Assembly: GCA_043766915.1 (NCBI GenBank)
Contig: JAYUHO010000291.1
Span: 1-10,587 of the forward strand
From: JANNAT01 sp043766915
GTDB lineage: Bacteria > Pseudomonadota > Alphaproteobacteria > Rhodobacterales > Rhodobacteraceae
Direction: 5' to 3'
Length of the DNA stretch: 10,587 nucleotides
The number at the start of each line of letters is the position of its first letter. Within the stretch, counting starts at the first letter, position 1. A model generated the notes under the pieces. It saw only the letters and a list, made by a program, of their open reading frames with translations. It was not told the DNA's origin and did no database searches. A program made the translations under genes and the position numbers. Positions 1 to 6,710 of the stretch are shown one piece after another.

Positions 1-975
1 ACCTGGGTGCTGAACCTGCTTGACCCGAATGTGGTTGCGGTGCGCTGTTTGCTGTTTGCGCTGATGCTGGGCGGGTTGTTCCTGTCGATGGCCATCCCGC
101 AGGCCTTTGGCGACCGGGGGTTGGTGTTTGCGCTGGCCTATGTGGCGATGCAACTGGGGCGCACGACGTTCTTTTGGGTGGTGATGTGGGCGAACCCCGC
201 TACCCGGCTGGGGTATGGGCGTATTTTCGTGTGGTTCGCGGTGTCTTCTGCGTTCTGGATTGCCGGGGCCCTGACCACGGGCGAGGCGCGGATAATTCTG
301 TGGCTGGTGGCCATAATGCTGGAATTTGCCGCCGCACTGGTTGGGTTTTTTGTTCCCGGTCTGGGGCGTGCGGTGCCGTCGGACTGGAATGTGCTGGGCG
401 GCCACATGGCCGAGCGGTGCGGCCTGTTCGTGATCATTTGTCTGGGCGAATCCCTGTTGGTGTCGGGGGCAACCTTTGCCGAAATGGTCTGGACCCCCGC
501 AGGCATTGCCGCATTTCTTGCAGCGGTGGCTGGGGCGATTGGCATGTGGTGGGTGTATTTTCACATCGGCTATGCCAATGCGGTGCATCGGATCGAACAT
601 TCAGACAATCCGGGCCGGTTGGCGCGCCTTGCCTACAGCTATAGCCATATTCCGATCGTTGCTGGCATTGTGTTATCCGCAGTGGGATCTGAACGCGCGA
701 TTGCCCATCCGGGCGATACGGCGGTGCTGGTTGAAGTGGCCTCGGTGATCGGCGGCATTGCGCTGTTTTTGTTGGGCAACGGGCTTTTCAAATGGATATC
801 GACTGCGCGGTTTTTTCCGCTATCGCATATTATTGGTCTGGGCCTCTGTGCCGTGGCCGCCGGTGTGGGGCCGTTTACCAATCTTTTGGCGCTGAACATC
901 GGTGCGGCGGCAATTCTGGCGGTTGTCGCGGTGTGGGAGCATCGCTCTTACGCCAATGTACCGATCATTGTGTAA
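1..975 (+). CDS. LtrA-family low-temperature-requirement membrane protein (5'-partial)
   Basis: The reading frame is open from base 1 (T-W-V-L-N-L-L-D-P-N) to TAA at 973-975, so the gene enters from outside the window; the GTG at base 7 is internal, not a start. The protein is almost wholly hydrophobic, with about eight or more membrane segments. It carries features I recognise from the LtrA family (named after Listeria low-temperature requirement protein A): a TxWVxNxLDP segment at the left edge, A-I-P-x-A-F-G-D-R-G-L-V-F-A followed by AYVAMQLGR, an internal MAERCGLFVIICLGES block around residues 135-152, and HIPIVAGIV near residue 217. Family members usually have about 360-400 residues, so some 50-80 N-terminal residues are missing, including the usual ELFFDLVFV motif. 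The molecular function of LtrA proteins is not established. The gene ends facing the convergent MFS gene. Confidence 0.88.
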   Translation, partial: TWVLNLLDPNVVAVRCLLFALMLGGLFLSMAIPQAFGDRGLVFALAYVAMQLGRTTFFWVVMWANPATRLGYGRIFVWFAVSSAFWIAGALTTGEARIILWLVAIMLEFAAALVGFFVPGLGRAVPSDWNVLGGHMAERCGLFVIICLGESLLVSGATFAEMVWTPAGIAAFLAAVAGAIGMWWVYFHIGYANAVHRIEHSDNPGRLARLAYSYSHIPIVAGIVLSAVGSERAIAHPGDTAVLVEVASVIGGIALFLLGNGLFKWISTARFFPLSHIIGLGLCAVAAGVGPFTNLLALNIGAAAILAVVAVWEHRSYANVPIIV

Positions 976-1027
976 CGCGGAGTGGCGTTGAAAAGAGATA
1001 CAACCCCAAGCGACGAACCATCACGTC

Positions 1028-1148
1028 CTAAAGCGTGTTGCATTCAATGGGGTTGACCACATTGAAAGCAACACGCAACATTCCCAGTCTCAGTTTGTCT
1101 CGGATTGCAGCCAATCTGAATCAGATTGACTGCAACCCGCTCTAAAGC
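1028..1148. repeat. Pair of related imperfect hairpins in inverted orientation (REP/REPIN-like)
   Basis: The convergent spacer holds two long hairpins. Hairpin 1 pairs 1033-1041 (GCGTGTTGC) with 1068-1076 and, after one A/A mismatch, 1043-1049 (TTCAATG) with 1060-1066, leaving a 10-base loop. Hairpin 2 pairs 1101-1103 with 1137-1139, 1105-1110 (TTGCAG) with 1130-1135, and 1112-1119 (CAATCTGA) with 1121-1128, separated by single mismatches. The left arm of hairpin 1 (AGCGTGTTGCATTCAAT) matches the reverse complement of the right arm of hairpin 2 (AGCGGGTTGCAGTCAAT) at 15 of 17 positions, so the two are related copies facing each other. CTAAAGC occurs at both ends (1028-1034 and 1142-1148), and the second copy includes the stop codon of the MFS gene. 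They may also act as a bidirectional terminator, although no T tract follows. Confidence 0.7.
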
Positions 1149-2416
1149 ACCGTCGCGCTATGATCTTGCGGCTGATCCGCGCCATCAAGACGATCCGCAC
1201 GGCGCAGATCGGGGAACATCCACGCCCAGCTGCCCGTGACAATAATCGTGCCCACGCCGCCAAACACCGCCGCCGCCACCGGGCCGATCAGACGTGAGAC
1301 GACGCCGCTTTCAAACTCACCCAACTCATTCGATCCGGAAATGAACAACCCCGATACCGAAGACACCCGCCCGCGCATGTGATCGGGCGTCACGATCTGC
1401 ACAAGGGTCTGGCGGACATAGACCGAAATCATATCGGCAGCCCCCAGAAACGCCAAAGCCGCCACCGACAGCCACATGTTTTTCGACAGGCCGAATACAA
1501 TCGTTGCCACGCCAAAGGCCGCCACCGCCCAGAACATCCGCGTGCCCGCATGCCGCTTCAAGGGCCAGCGCACCAAGACCAGCGCCATCGTCACGCCACC
1601 AACCGCTGTGGCAGACCGCAGAATACCAAAACCTTCTGACCCGACGTTCAGAATATCCGACGCAAACGCCGGCAGCAGGGCCGTGGCCCCACCCAAAAGC
1701 ACTGCGAACAAATCGAGCGAAATCGCGCCAAACACGATTTTGTTTGACCACGTATAGGCCAGACCTTCCCGGATGTGTTGCAACTGGCTGCCGGGCTGAC
1801 GGATCGGTGTGGTGTTGGTGCGCATGAACAGCATGATGGCCATGCCGGAAATCAACAGGCCTGCGGCAGTGGCAAACGAGACGGCGGTGGAAATCGCACA
1901 AAGCAGCCCACCAATCGACGGGCCAACAATCACCGCCACTTGCCATGACATTGATTTCAGCGATATCGCCTGCGGCATGTCGGATTTTGGCACCAGCATC
2001 GGTACCAAGGCCGAGGCGGCGGGTGACAAGAACGCCCGCGCCGCACCAAACACCGCCGCAATGGCGAAGATATGATTGAAATTCGGCGCAGTTTCCAAGG
2101 CCACGGCCACAAGCCCCAGCAGGCAAAGCGCTTCGACGCCAAGGCTGATCAGCACGATGGCCAGTCGTGAATGGCGGTCGGCCATAGATCCGGCCCAAAG
2201 CGACAATACGAAAAGCGGCAGGAACTCGGCGAGGCCCACCATGCCGACCAGAAACGCGCTTTGCTCAATGCTGCGGGTTTCACGGGCCACGGTGTAGATC
2301 TGCCAGCCGATTGTCACCGATTGGATCTGTGCGGCAATGCCGATCAGCAGCATGCCTAACCAGAACAAGCCAAAATCGCGGTGGCGGAACATGAAGTTTT
2401 GTTGGGCTATGATCAT
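1142..2416 (-). CDS. Major facilitator superfamily exporter, EntS-like (MFS_3 type)
   Basis: This is an integral inner-membrane transporter of about 424 residues with twelve predicted membrane segments, normal for the family. The first helix follows FRHRDFGLFWLG. A motif-A-like GSMADRHSR lies in the loop after helix 2 (about residue 80). TPDHMRGRVSSVSGLF and SNELGEFESGVVSRLIGP near the C-terminus are characteristic of the EntS/MFS_3 branch (proton-driven exporters, including the enterobactin exporter). The substrate cannot be read from sequence, and nothing nearby makes a siderophore. I chose the ATG at 2414-2416; a TTG two codons upstream (2420-2422) and an ATG eight codons downstream (2390-2392) are also possible, and none has a good Shine-Dalgarno sequence. 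It is the last gene of the guaA-ABM-MFS strand, 156 bases after ABM, and its stop (TAG, 1142-1144) lies in a repeat. Confidence 0.88.
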   Translation of the reverse strand: MIIAQQNFMFRHRDFGLFWLGMLLIGIAAQIQSVTIGWQIYTVARETRSIEQSAFLVGMVGLAEFLPLFVLSLWAGSMADRHSRLAIVLISLGVEALCLLGLVAVALETAPNFNHIFAIAAVFGAARAFLSPAASALVPMLVPKSDMPQAISLKSMSWQVAVIVGPSIGGLLCAISTAVSFATAAGLLISGMAIMLFMRTNTTPIRQPGSQLQHIREGLAYTWSNKIVFGAISLDLFAVLLGGATALLPAFASDILNVGSEGFGILRSATAVGGVTMALVLVRWPLKRHAGTRMFWAVAAFGVATIVFGLSKNMWLSVAALAFLGAADMISVYVRQTLVQIVTPDHMRGRVSSVSGLFISGSNELGEFESGVVSRLIGPVAAAVFGGVGTIIVTGSWAWMFPDLRRADRLDGADQPQDHSATVL

Positions 2417-2430
2417 GGCCAAGACGTAAC

Positions 2431-2571
2431 GCCAAGAATTGGCAGGTGCCAGCCCAATAGCGCGCTAAGCCATGGGGTGATCACCACTTTTACCTCGCCC
2501 GGGCGGGGTGAGTTGGCGATGGCACCGGGTGCGTCAGCCGGTGAAATCATCCGGCTGATCGGTGTAACACC
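2431..2571. repeat. Run of eight short palindromes between the ABM and MFS genes
   Basis: Nearly the whole spacer consists of consecutive inverted repeats: GCCAA-GAA-TTGGC (2431-2443), TGGCA-GG-TGCCA (2440-2451), TAGCGCGCTA (2458-2467), GGTGATCACC (2476-2485), an 18-base near-palindrome centred on GCCCGGGC with one G-T pair (2492-2509), GCACC-G-GGTGC (2522-2532), TCAGCCGG/CCGGCTGA with a 9-base loop (2534-2558), and GGTG-TAA-CACC (2561-2571). The last two lie just past the ABM stop codon on the minus strand and could end or slow transcription, but no T tract follows them. The others could be operator sites or a decayed repeat cluster. No convincing coding sequence occupies this stretch. Confidence 0.55.
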
Positions 2572-2572
2572 G

Positions 2573-2848
2573 TCAGCCGCTTTCCGATGTTTGGAAATTG
2601 CGCACAAGGCTTTGCGACATTTGCCACCAAAGTGACGCGCGGTTGCGGGTTTGATGCGCCTGAAAGGCCGCGGTATCGACATAGCTTTCGTCAAGCTGCC
2701 AGACCAAGGGATCGGCGGACTGGGTGACATCAAACGACATGCAGCCCGGCTCGGCCCGGCTTAGGCGAATATGCTCGGGCAGATAGGTTTCGATGATTTT
2801 AAGGTCATCAAGCGTCGTGGCCGTCAGTGTTCCGGTCAGACGGATCAT
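2573..2848 (-). CDS. ABM-fold putative quinol monooxygenase
   Basis: A 91-residue protein with the pattern of the antibiotic biosynthesis monooxygenase (ABM; dimeric alpha/beta barrel) family: an N-terminal strand (IRLTGTLTA), a helix, the EPGCMSFDV strand with the usual PGC near residue 36, a WQLDESY strand, and a DTAAFQAHQ helix near residues 58-66. Usual length is about 95-110, so this is complete though short. Members act as cofactor-free oxygenases on quinols or polycyclic substrates, or as stress proteins; the substrate here is unknown. Its ATG (2846-2848) overlaps the guaA stop in the arrangement ATGA, which implies translational coupling. The site before the ATG (TTGGA) is weak, which fits coupling. 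The MFS exporter gene follows on the same strand. Confidence 0.82.
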   Translation of the reverse strand: MIRLTGTLTATTLDDLKIIETYLPEHIRLSRAEPGCMSFDVTQSADPLVWQLDESYVDTAAFQAHQTRNRASLWWQMSQSLVRNFQTSESG

Positions 2849-4401
2849 TCCAACTCTATCGTGCCGGGGGGCTTGGATGTGATGTCATAAAACACCCGGT
2901 TGATGCCGGGAACTTCGTTGATCAGCCGGGTCATGGTTTCTCCAAGGAAGTCATGGGTGAACGGATAATAATCCGCCGTCATGCCATCGACAGAGGTGAC
3001 CGCGCGCAACGCCAGCGCATAGTCATAGGTGCGCCCATCGCCCATCACGCCAACCGTTTTCATCGGCAGGATGGCGGCAAAAGCCTGCCAGATATCGTCA
3101 TAAAGCCCGTGTTTGCGGATCTGGTCGATATAAACTGCATCTGCCCGGCGCAGGATAGCCAGTTTTTCGGTCGTAATCTCACCCGGGCAGCGGATGGCAA
3201 GGCCGGGGCCGGGAAAGGGATGGCGGCCGATGAAGGCAGCAGGCAGGCCCAATTCGCGGCCCAGCGCGCGCACCTCATCTTTGAACAACTCGCGCAGCGG
3301 TTCCACCAGTTTCAGGCCCATCTTTTCGGGAAGGCCACCGACGTTGTGGTGGCTTTTGATGGTAACACTTGGCCCGCCAGAAAAGGACACAGATTCGATG
3401 ACATCCGGGTAAAGCGTGCCTTGCGCCAGGAACTTTGCCCCCCCAACGGCATTGGCATGCTTTTGAAACACATCAATAAACAGCCGCCCGATGGTTTTGC
3501 GTTTCACTTCCGGATCGGAGACACCCTCCAGCGCGCCGAGGAACAAATCGGCCTCATCGGCATGGATCAACGGGATATTATAGGTGTCGCGGAACATCGA
3601 CAAAACCTGATCCGCCTCGCCCAGCCGCAAAAGCCCATGATCGACAAAGACGCAGGTCAGCTGATCGCCGATCGCCTCGTGGATCAGCACTGCGGCAACG
3701 GAACTGTCGACGCCACCCGACAGCCCGCAGATCACCTTTTCGCTGCCCACCTGAGCGCGGATTTTGGCGATGGCCTCTTCGCGGTAGGCCCCCATCGTCC
3801 AATCGCCCTTGAACCCGGCCAAGGTGATGAAGTTTTCATAAAGCTTCGCGCCGCGCGGGGTGTGGTGCACTTCGGGGTGAAACTGCACGGCATAAAAGTT
3901 GCGCTCGGGGTCGGCGATGATGGCAAAGGGCGCGTTGGGAGAGGTGGCATAGACGGTAAAGCCCGGGGCGATCTCGCTGACATGGTCGCCATGCGACATC
4001 CAGACCTGTTCGCGGTCTTCCAAAAACCATCCATCCAGCAACTCAGAGCGCGCCGTCGTGGGCGTGACATAGGCGCGGCCAAATTCGGCGGTGCCGTGGC
4101 CGCGTTCCACTTTGCCGCCAAGCAAATGCATCATCACCTGTTGGCCGTAACATATCCCCAGAACGGGCACGCCCAGCGTGAACACCGATGCGGGCGGCAT
4201 CGGCGCACCGTCAGCAAACACCGATGCCGGGCCGCCGGACAGGATGACGGCGCGGGGCGCGAAGGCCGCCAGAAACGCATCGGTGACTTTGTTGAACGGA
4301 TGAATTTCGCAATAAACATTCAACTCACGCAGGCGGCGCGCGATCAGCTGCGTCACCTGAGAGCCGAAGTCGATGATCAAAAGGCGGTCATGCTGGGTCA
4401 T
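2845..4401 (-). CDS. guaA: GMP synthase (glutamine-hydrolysing)
   Basis: Cytosolic enzyme of guanine nucleotide synthesis; it converts XMP to GMP using ATP and ammonia released from glutamine. At 518 residues it has the normal full length. Domains in order: an N-terminal class I glutamine amidotransferase (about residues 6-198) with nucleophile Cys84 in GICYGQQ and the catalytic pair His175/Glu177 in QFHPEVHH; an ATP-pyrophosphatase domain with its P-loop SGGVDSS at 228-234; and the C-terminal GMP synthase dimerisation domain ending in KPPGTIELE, close to the family's usual GTIEWE end. LGRELGLP and GRHPFPGPGLAIR are further signatures. The start is the ATG at 4399-4401, in front of MTQHDRLLIIDFGSQ; the Shine-Dalgarno sequence is weak. 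It heads a probable transcription unit with the ABM and MFS genes and diverges from the MttB-family gene. Confidence 0.98.
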   Translation of the reverse strand: MTQHDRLLIIDFGSQVTQLIARRLRELNVYCEIHPFNKVTDAFLAAFAPRAVILSGGPASVFADGAPMPPASVFTLGVPVLGICYGQQVMMHLLGGKVERGHGTAEFGRAYVTPTTARSELLDGWFLEDREQVWMSHGDHVSEIAPGFTVYATSPNAPFAIIADPERNFYAVQFHPEVHHTPRGAKLYENFITLAGFKGDWTMGAYREEAIAKIRAQVGSEKVICGLSGGVDSSVAAVLIHEAIGDQLTCVFVDHGLLRLGEADQVLSMFRDTYNIPLIHADEADLFLGALEGVSDPEVKRKTIGRLFIDVFQKHANAVGGAKFLAQGTLYPDVIESVSFSGGPSVTIKSHHNVGGLPEKMGLKLVEPLRELFKDEVRALGRELGLPAAFIGRHPFPGPGLAIRCPGEITTEKLAILRRADAVYIDQIRKHGLYDDIWQAFAAILPMKTVGVMGDGRTYDYALALRAVTSVDGMTADYYPFTHDFLGETMTRLINEVPGINRVFYDITSKPPGTIELE

Positions 4402-4450
4402 CGTATCGGCCTAGCCTTTGGATCGGGAAATCGCAAGATCGGGCGGCAGG

Positions 4451-4530
4451 AAAATTCTTGAGATAAGAATTTTGCGGGGGCGCTGCCCCCTCGGCCTTTG
4501 GCCTCACCCCCGGAGGTATTTGAACCAAAG
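4451..4530. repeat. Rhodobacteraceae-type intergenic hairpin repeat
   Basis: Three hairpins follow one another: AAAATTCTT/AAGAATTTT with a 5-base loop (4451-4473), GGGGGC/GCCCCC with a 3-base loop (4476-4490), and GGCC-TTT-GGCC (4493-4503), followed by CCCCCGGAGGTATTTGAACC. The G run at 4476-4480 can instead pair with the C run at 4507-4511, enclosing the third hairpin. From memory, this combination of a GGGGGCGCTGCCCCC-like hairpin and a CCCCGGAGGTATTT tail recurs in many Rhodobacteraceae genomes, most often next to gene ends. Here it lies between two divergent genes, closer to guaA. Its function is unknown; it is terminator-like on paper. Confidence 0.6.
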
Positions 4531-4540
4531 TGAAATGGTT

Positions 4541-4660
4541 TTGTCGCTTATGACAATTGGCGATGTCGGTATTCGCGGATTTGCGGCGCATTCGGGGTGT
4601 GGCGTTGCGCGAATTCGCGCCATAACTGACCAAAGAGGGGCCCGCAGTTTGCGGTCTGCG
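4541..4660 (+). promoter_or_regulatory. Upstream region of the MttB-family gene with inverted repeats
   Basis: The region in front of the methyltransferase gene carries TTGTC-N6-GACAA (4541-4556), a candidate regulator site of the size bound by dimeric HTH proteins; a perfect 14-base palindrome GCGCGAATTCGCGC (4607-4620); and two mutually exclusive stems near the ribosome site, CCGCA-GTT-TGCGG (4642-4654) and CGCAG/CTGCG (4643-4647 with 4656-4660). I see no convincing -35/-10 pair. Which regulator, if any, binds is unknown. Confidence 0.3.
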
Positions 4661-4673
4661 AAGGGGAATTCTG

Positions 4674-6215
4674 ATGAACGAAGTTGTGGGACGCCGGGTT
4701 CGGGGCGGTGGCGGATCGACGCGGCGGGCCGAGCGCACGGCGGTGTCGTTTGAGACGGCCAGGTTCATTCAGCGCAACATCCCGAATTTTGAGATTCTGA
4801 ACGAAGAAGCGCTGCAGATCATCGAATGGAACGCCGATACGGTTCTTGAAGAAATCGGCGTTAATTTCATTGAAAATGAGGGTGCGCTGGCGCTCTGGCG
4901 CGCGGCGGGTGCCGATGTGCGCGGCGAGCGGGTGCATATTCCGCGCGGGTTGGCGCGGAAACTCTGTGCCACTGCGCCAAGGTCGTTCACCCAATACGCC
5001 CGTAATCCTGATCGCAATGTCGACGTCGGCGGGCGCAATCTGGTGCTGGCCCCGGTGTATGGCCCGCCTTTTGTGCGCGATGCGGCTGGCGGGCGGCGCT
5101 ATGCCACGATCCATGATTTCCAGAATTTCGTGAAGCTGGGTTATATGAGCAAATGGCTGCACCATTCGGGCGGCACGGTGTGCGAGCCTACGGACGTTCC
5201 GGTGAACAAGCGCCATCTGGACATGCTGCACGCGCATATGGTGCTGACCGACAAGCCCTATATGGGGTCGGTGACCGAACCCAGCCGCGCGGCGGATTCG
5301 GTTGAAATGTCAAAGCTGCTGTTTGGTGCGGATTTTGTTGACCAGAACACCGTGATGACCAGCCTGATCAACATCAACAGCCCGATGACCTTTGACGGCA
5401 TCATGATGGGCGCGCTTGAGGTTTATGCAAAGGCCAATCAGGCCACCATCATCTCACCGTTTATCGTCGGCGGGGCGATGGCCCCGGTCACCGTGGCGGG
5501 GACGTTGACCCAAGTTTTGGCCGAATGTCTGGCGGGCGTGGCCTACAGCCAGTTGGTGCGTCCCGGAGCGCCGGTGATCATGGGCGCGTTTGTTACCTCG
5601 ATTGATATGAATTCGGGCGCGCCGACCTTTGGCACGCCGGAAGCCGCCCATATCACGTATGGTGTGGGCCAGTTGGCGCGGCGGTTGAACTTGCCCTATC
5701 GCAGCGGTGGGTCATTCTGCGGATCGAAACTGCCCGATGCGCAGGCGGCCTATGAGACAGCGAATTCGCTGAACATGGCGCTGTTGGCGGGGGTGAATTT
5801 CATGCTGCACGCCTGCGGCTGGCTGGAAGGCGGACTGGTCAGCTCGTACGAGAAATTCGTGATGGACGCCGATCAGTTGGGCACGTTGCATCATCTGGCC
5901 CAAGGGGTGATCATGGACACCAACGGACAGGCGATGGATGCGCTGCGCGAAGTGGGGCCGGGTGGGCATTTTCTGGGCTGCGAACACACGCAGGCCAATT
6001 TCAAAACCGCCTTCTGGCGCAGCGACCTGTTTGATTACAAACCGTTTGAAACCTGGGCCGAGGAAGGCGCACGCGATACGCAGGCCCTGGCCTCGGAACG
6101 GGTCGCCAAGATGTTGGGTGACTATCAGCAGCCTGCTTTGGACGAAGGCATACGCGAAGCGCTGGATGCCTATGTGGCGCGGCGCAAATCCGAAATGCCG
6201 GATGCATTTATCTGA
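4674..6215 (+). CDS. MttB-family trimethylamine/quaternary-amine methyltransferase, pyrrolysine-free
   Basis: A cytosolic protein of 513 residues, normal for the MttB superfamily. Family features include an N-terminal TARFIQRNIPNFEILNEEA-like segment, TVLEEIGVNF near residues 56-65, VHIPRGLARKL, a TIHDFQNFVKL helix, the glycine-rich core SPFIVGGAMAPVTVAGTL near residues 260-277, FGTPEAAH near 321-328, and a C-terminal VARRKSEMPDA tail. True trimethylamine methyltransferases carry a pyrrolysine encoded by an in-frame TAG; here the frame has no internal stop, so the protein belongs to the non-pyrrolysine branch. Characterised members of that branch move a methyl group from glycine betaine, proline betaine or carnitine to a corrinoid protein. 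No corrinoid protein or reactivase gene lies in this window, so substrate and partner are inferred only. The start is ATG 4674 with AGGGG seven bases upstream. A clear terminator follows. Confidence 0.92.
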   Translation: MNEVVGRRVRGGGGSTRRAERTAVSFETARFIQRNIPNFEILNEEALQIIEWNADTVLEEIGVNFIENEGALALWRAAGADVRGERVHIPRGLARKLCATAPRSFTQYARNPDRNVDVGGRNLVLAPVYGPPFVRDAAGGRRYATIHDFQNFVKLGYMSKWLHHSGGTVCEPTDVPVNKRHLDMLHAHMVLTDKPYMGSVTEPSRAADSVEMSKLLFGADFVDQNTVMTSLININSPMTFDGIMMGALEVYAKANQATIISPFIVGGAMAPVTVAGTLTQVLAECLAGVAYSQLVRPGAPVIMGAFVTSIDMNSGAPTFGTPEAAHITYGVGQLARRLNLPYRSGGSFCGSKLPDAQAAYETANSLNMALLAGVNFMLHACGWLEGGLVSSYEKFVMDADQLGTLHHLAQGVIMDTNGQAMDALREVGPGGHFLGCEHTQANFKTAFWRSDLFDYKPFETWAEEGARDTQALASERVAKMLGDYQQPALDEGIREALDAYVARRKSEMPDAFI

Positions 6216-6223
6216 ATATGGGT

Positions 6224-6247
6224 TTGGTGCGCCTTCGGGCACACCAA
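6224..6247 (+). terminator. UUCG-loop hairpin after the MttB-family gene
   Basis: TTGGTG (6224-6229) pairs with CACCAA (6242-6247) and, after a C/A mismatch, GCC with GGC around a C(TTCG)G tetraloop. It starts nine bases after the stop codon and precedes the main terminator. It has no T tract and probably protects the mRNA end or helps termination. It could also serve the convergent gene. Confidence 0.55.
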
Positions 6248-6263
6248 CTTGGAAACTATACCC

Positions 6264-6288
6264 CCCGCGTCATACCGACGCGGGTTTT
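6264..6288 (+). terminator. Rho-independent terminator of the MttB-family gene
   Basis: A perfect 8-bp GC-rich stem, CCCGCGTC (6264-6271) with GACGCGGG (6277-6284), a five-base loop ATACC, and TTTT directly after it (6285-6288). This is the textbook layout in the + direction, 49 bases after the stop codon. On the minus strand it lacks a T tract, so it fits the methyltransferase transcript better than the convergent DUF6477 transcript. Confidence 0.85.
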
Positions 6289-6294
6289 CGCACG

Positions 6295-6579
6295 CTAAGC
6301 TGTGGTGCTGCGCGGCAACAGGCGCACTTCGGCCATCAGTGCGATCAGCACCTCGATATGGCGTGCCACCGAATAGCCCGCATCGCCCGCGCGGCGGGTT
6401 TGTTCCATATCCTCTTCCTGCTGGAACAGCTTCGACATTGCCCGCTCGATGGGGGCCAGAGGTGCCCCCAAGCGGCGCAGGTCGCGTTCACGGCGGTATT
6501 CCTGCATGCCGAACCGGGCGGCCCGGATCAGCAGGCGGGGGCGGCGCAACTCGGCCAGCAGGGAACGAAAATCGGTCAT
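6295..6579 (-). CDS. DUF6477-family small protein
   Basis: A 94-residue basic, helical, soluble protein of unknown function. Its start, MTDFRSLLAELRRPRLLIRAARFG, with EYRRERDLRRL soon after, is the pattern I recognise as the DUF6477 family of Rhodobacteraceae. The open frame extends 30 codons further upstream to 6669, but the ATG at 6577-6579 has a good Shine-Dalgarno sequence (GGAGA, five bases before it), and the upstream codons give a non-conserved sequence, so I take the shorter form. It diverges from the HTH/DUF6456 gene; as far as I recall the two are neighbours in many related genomes, which suggests a shared function. No enzyme motif, signal peptide or membrane segment is seen. Confidence 0.82.
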   Translation of the reverse strand: MTDFRSLLAELRRPRLLIRAARFGMQEYRRERDLRRLGAPLAPIERAMSKLFQQEEDMEQTRRAGDAGYSVARHIEVLIALMAEVRLLPRSTTA

Positions 6580-6667
6580 GGCATTCTCCAATCGATGAAG
6601 CACCACCTTAGGGCAATACAACCGGGCGTTGCCTAAACCCGGTTTCGAGCGCGCGCGGCCTTGCGGC

Positions 6668-6698
6668 ATTGTTTAGGATTTAGAAACAATTATTGCAA
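6668..6698 (-). promoter_or_regulatory. Candidate promoter of the DUF6477 gene with overlapping inverted repeat
   Basis: On the minus strand, TTGCAA (6693-6698) and TAAACA (6670-6675) are separated by 17 bases and could be the -35 and -10 boxes. A 7-bp inverted repeat, ATTGTTT (6668-6674) with AAACAAT (6684-6690) and a 9-base spacer, covers the -10 box, as an operator would. The neighbouring HTH protein is a natural candidate to bind it. All of this is inference from pattern. Confidence 0.33.
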
Positions 6699-6710
6699 AA
6701 GCCTCATGTA

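Noticed and set aside
7..9. GTG at base 7 as the start of the LtrA-family gene
   Set aside because: The frame is open to base 1 and the preceding Thr-Trp-Val matches the interior of LtrA proteins, so the gene begins outside the window.
976..1141. CRISPR-like repeats between LtrA and MFS genes
   Set aside because: There are only two related hairpins in inverted orientation, with no regular spacers and no cas genes in the window.
2413..2733. 106-codon minus-strand frame spanning the ABM 3' part and the ABM-MFS spacer
   Set aside because: It overlaps the ABM gene in another frame; its C-terminal part looks slightly protein-like but matches no family I recognise, and the spacer is full of palindromes.
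2827..4461. Long open frame of 544 codons on the + strand opposite guaA
   Set aside because: It lies antisense to guaA, whose frame shows full catalytic motifs; the antisense protein shows no family motif and is rich in His, Arg and Gln as expected for a shadow in GC-rich DNA.
4674..6215. Possible pyrrolysine codon in the MttB-family gene
   Set aside because: The frame runs from ATG to TGA without an internal TAG, so no pyrrolysine readthrough is involved.
6580..6669. N-terminal extension of the DUF6477 protein to the codon at 6669
   Set aside because: The internal ATG at 6579 has a good Shine-Dalgarno sequence and begins the recognisable family sequence; the extension would overlap the predicted promoter.
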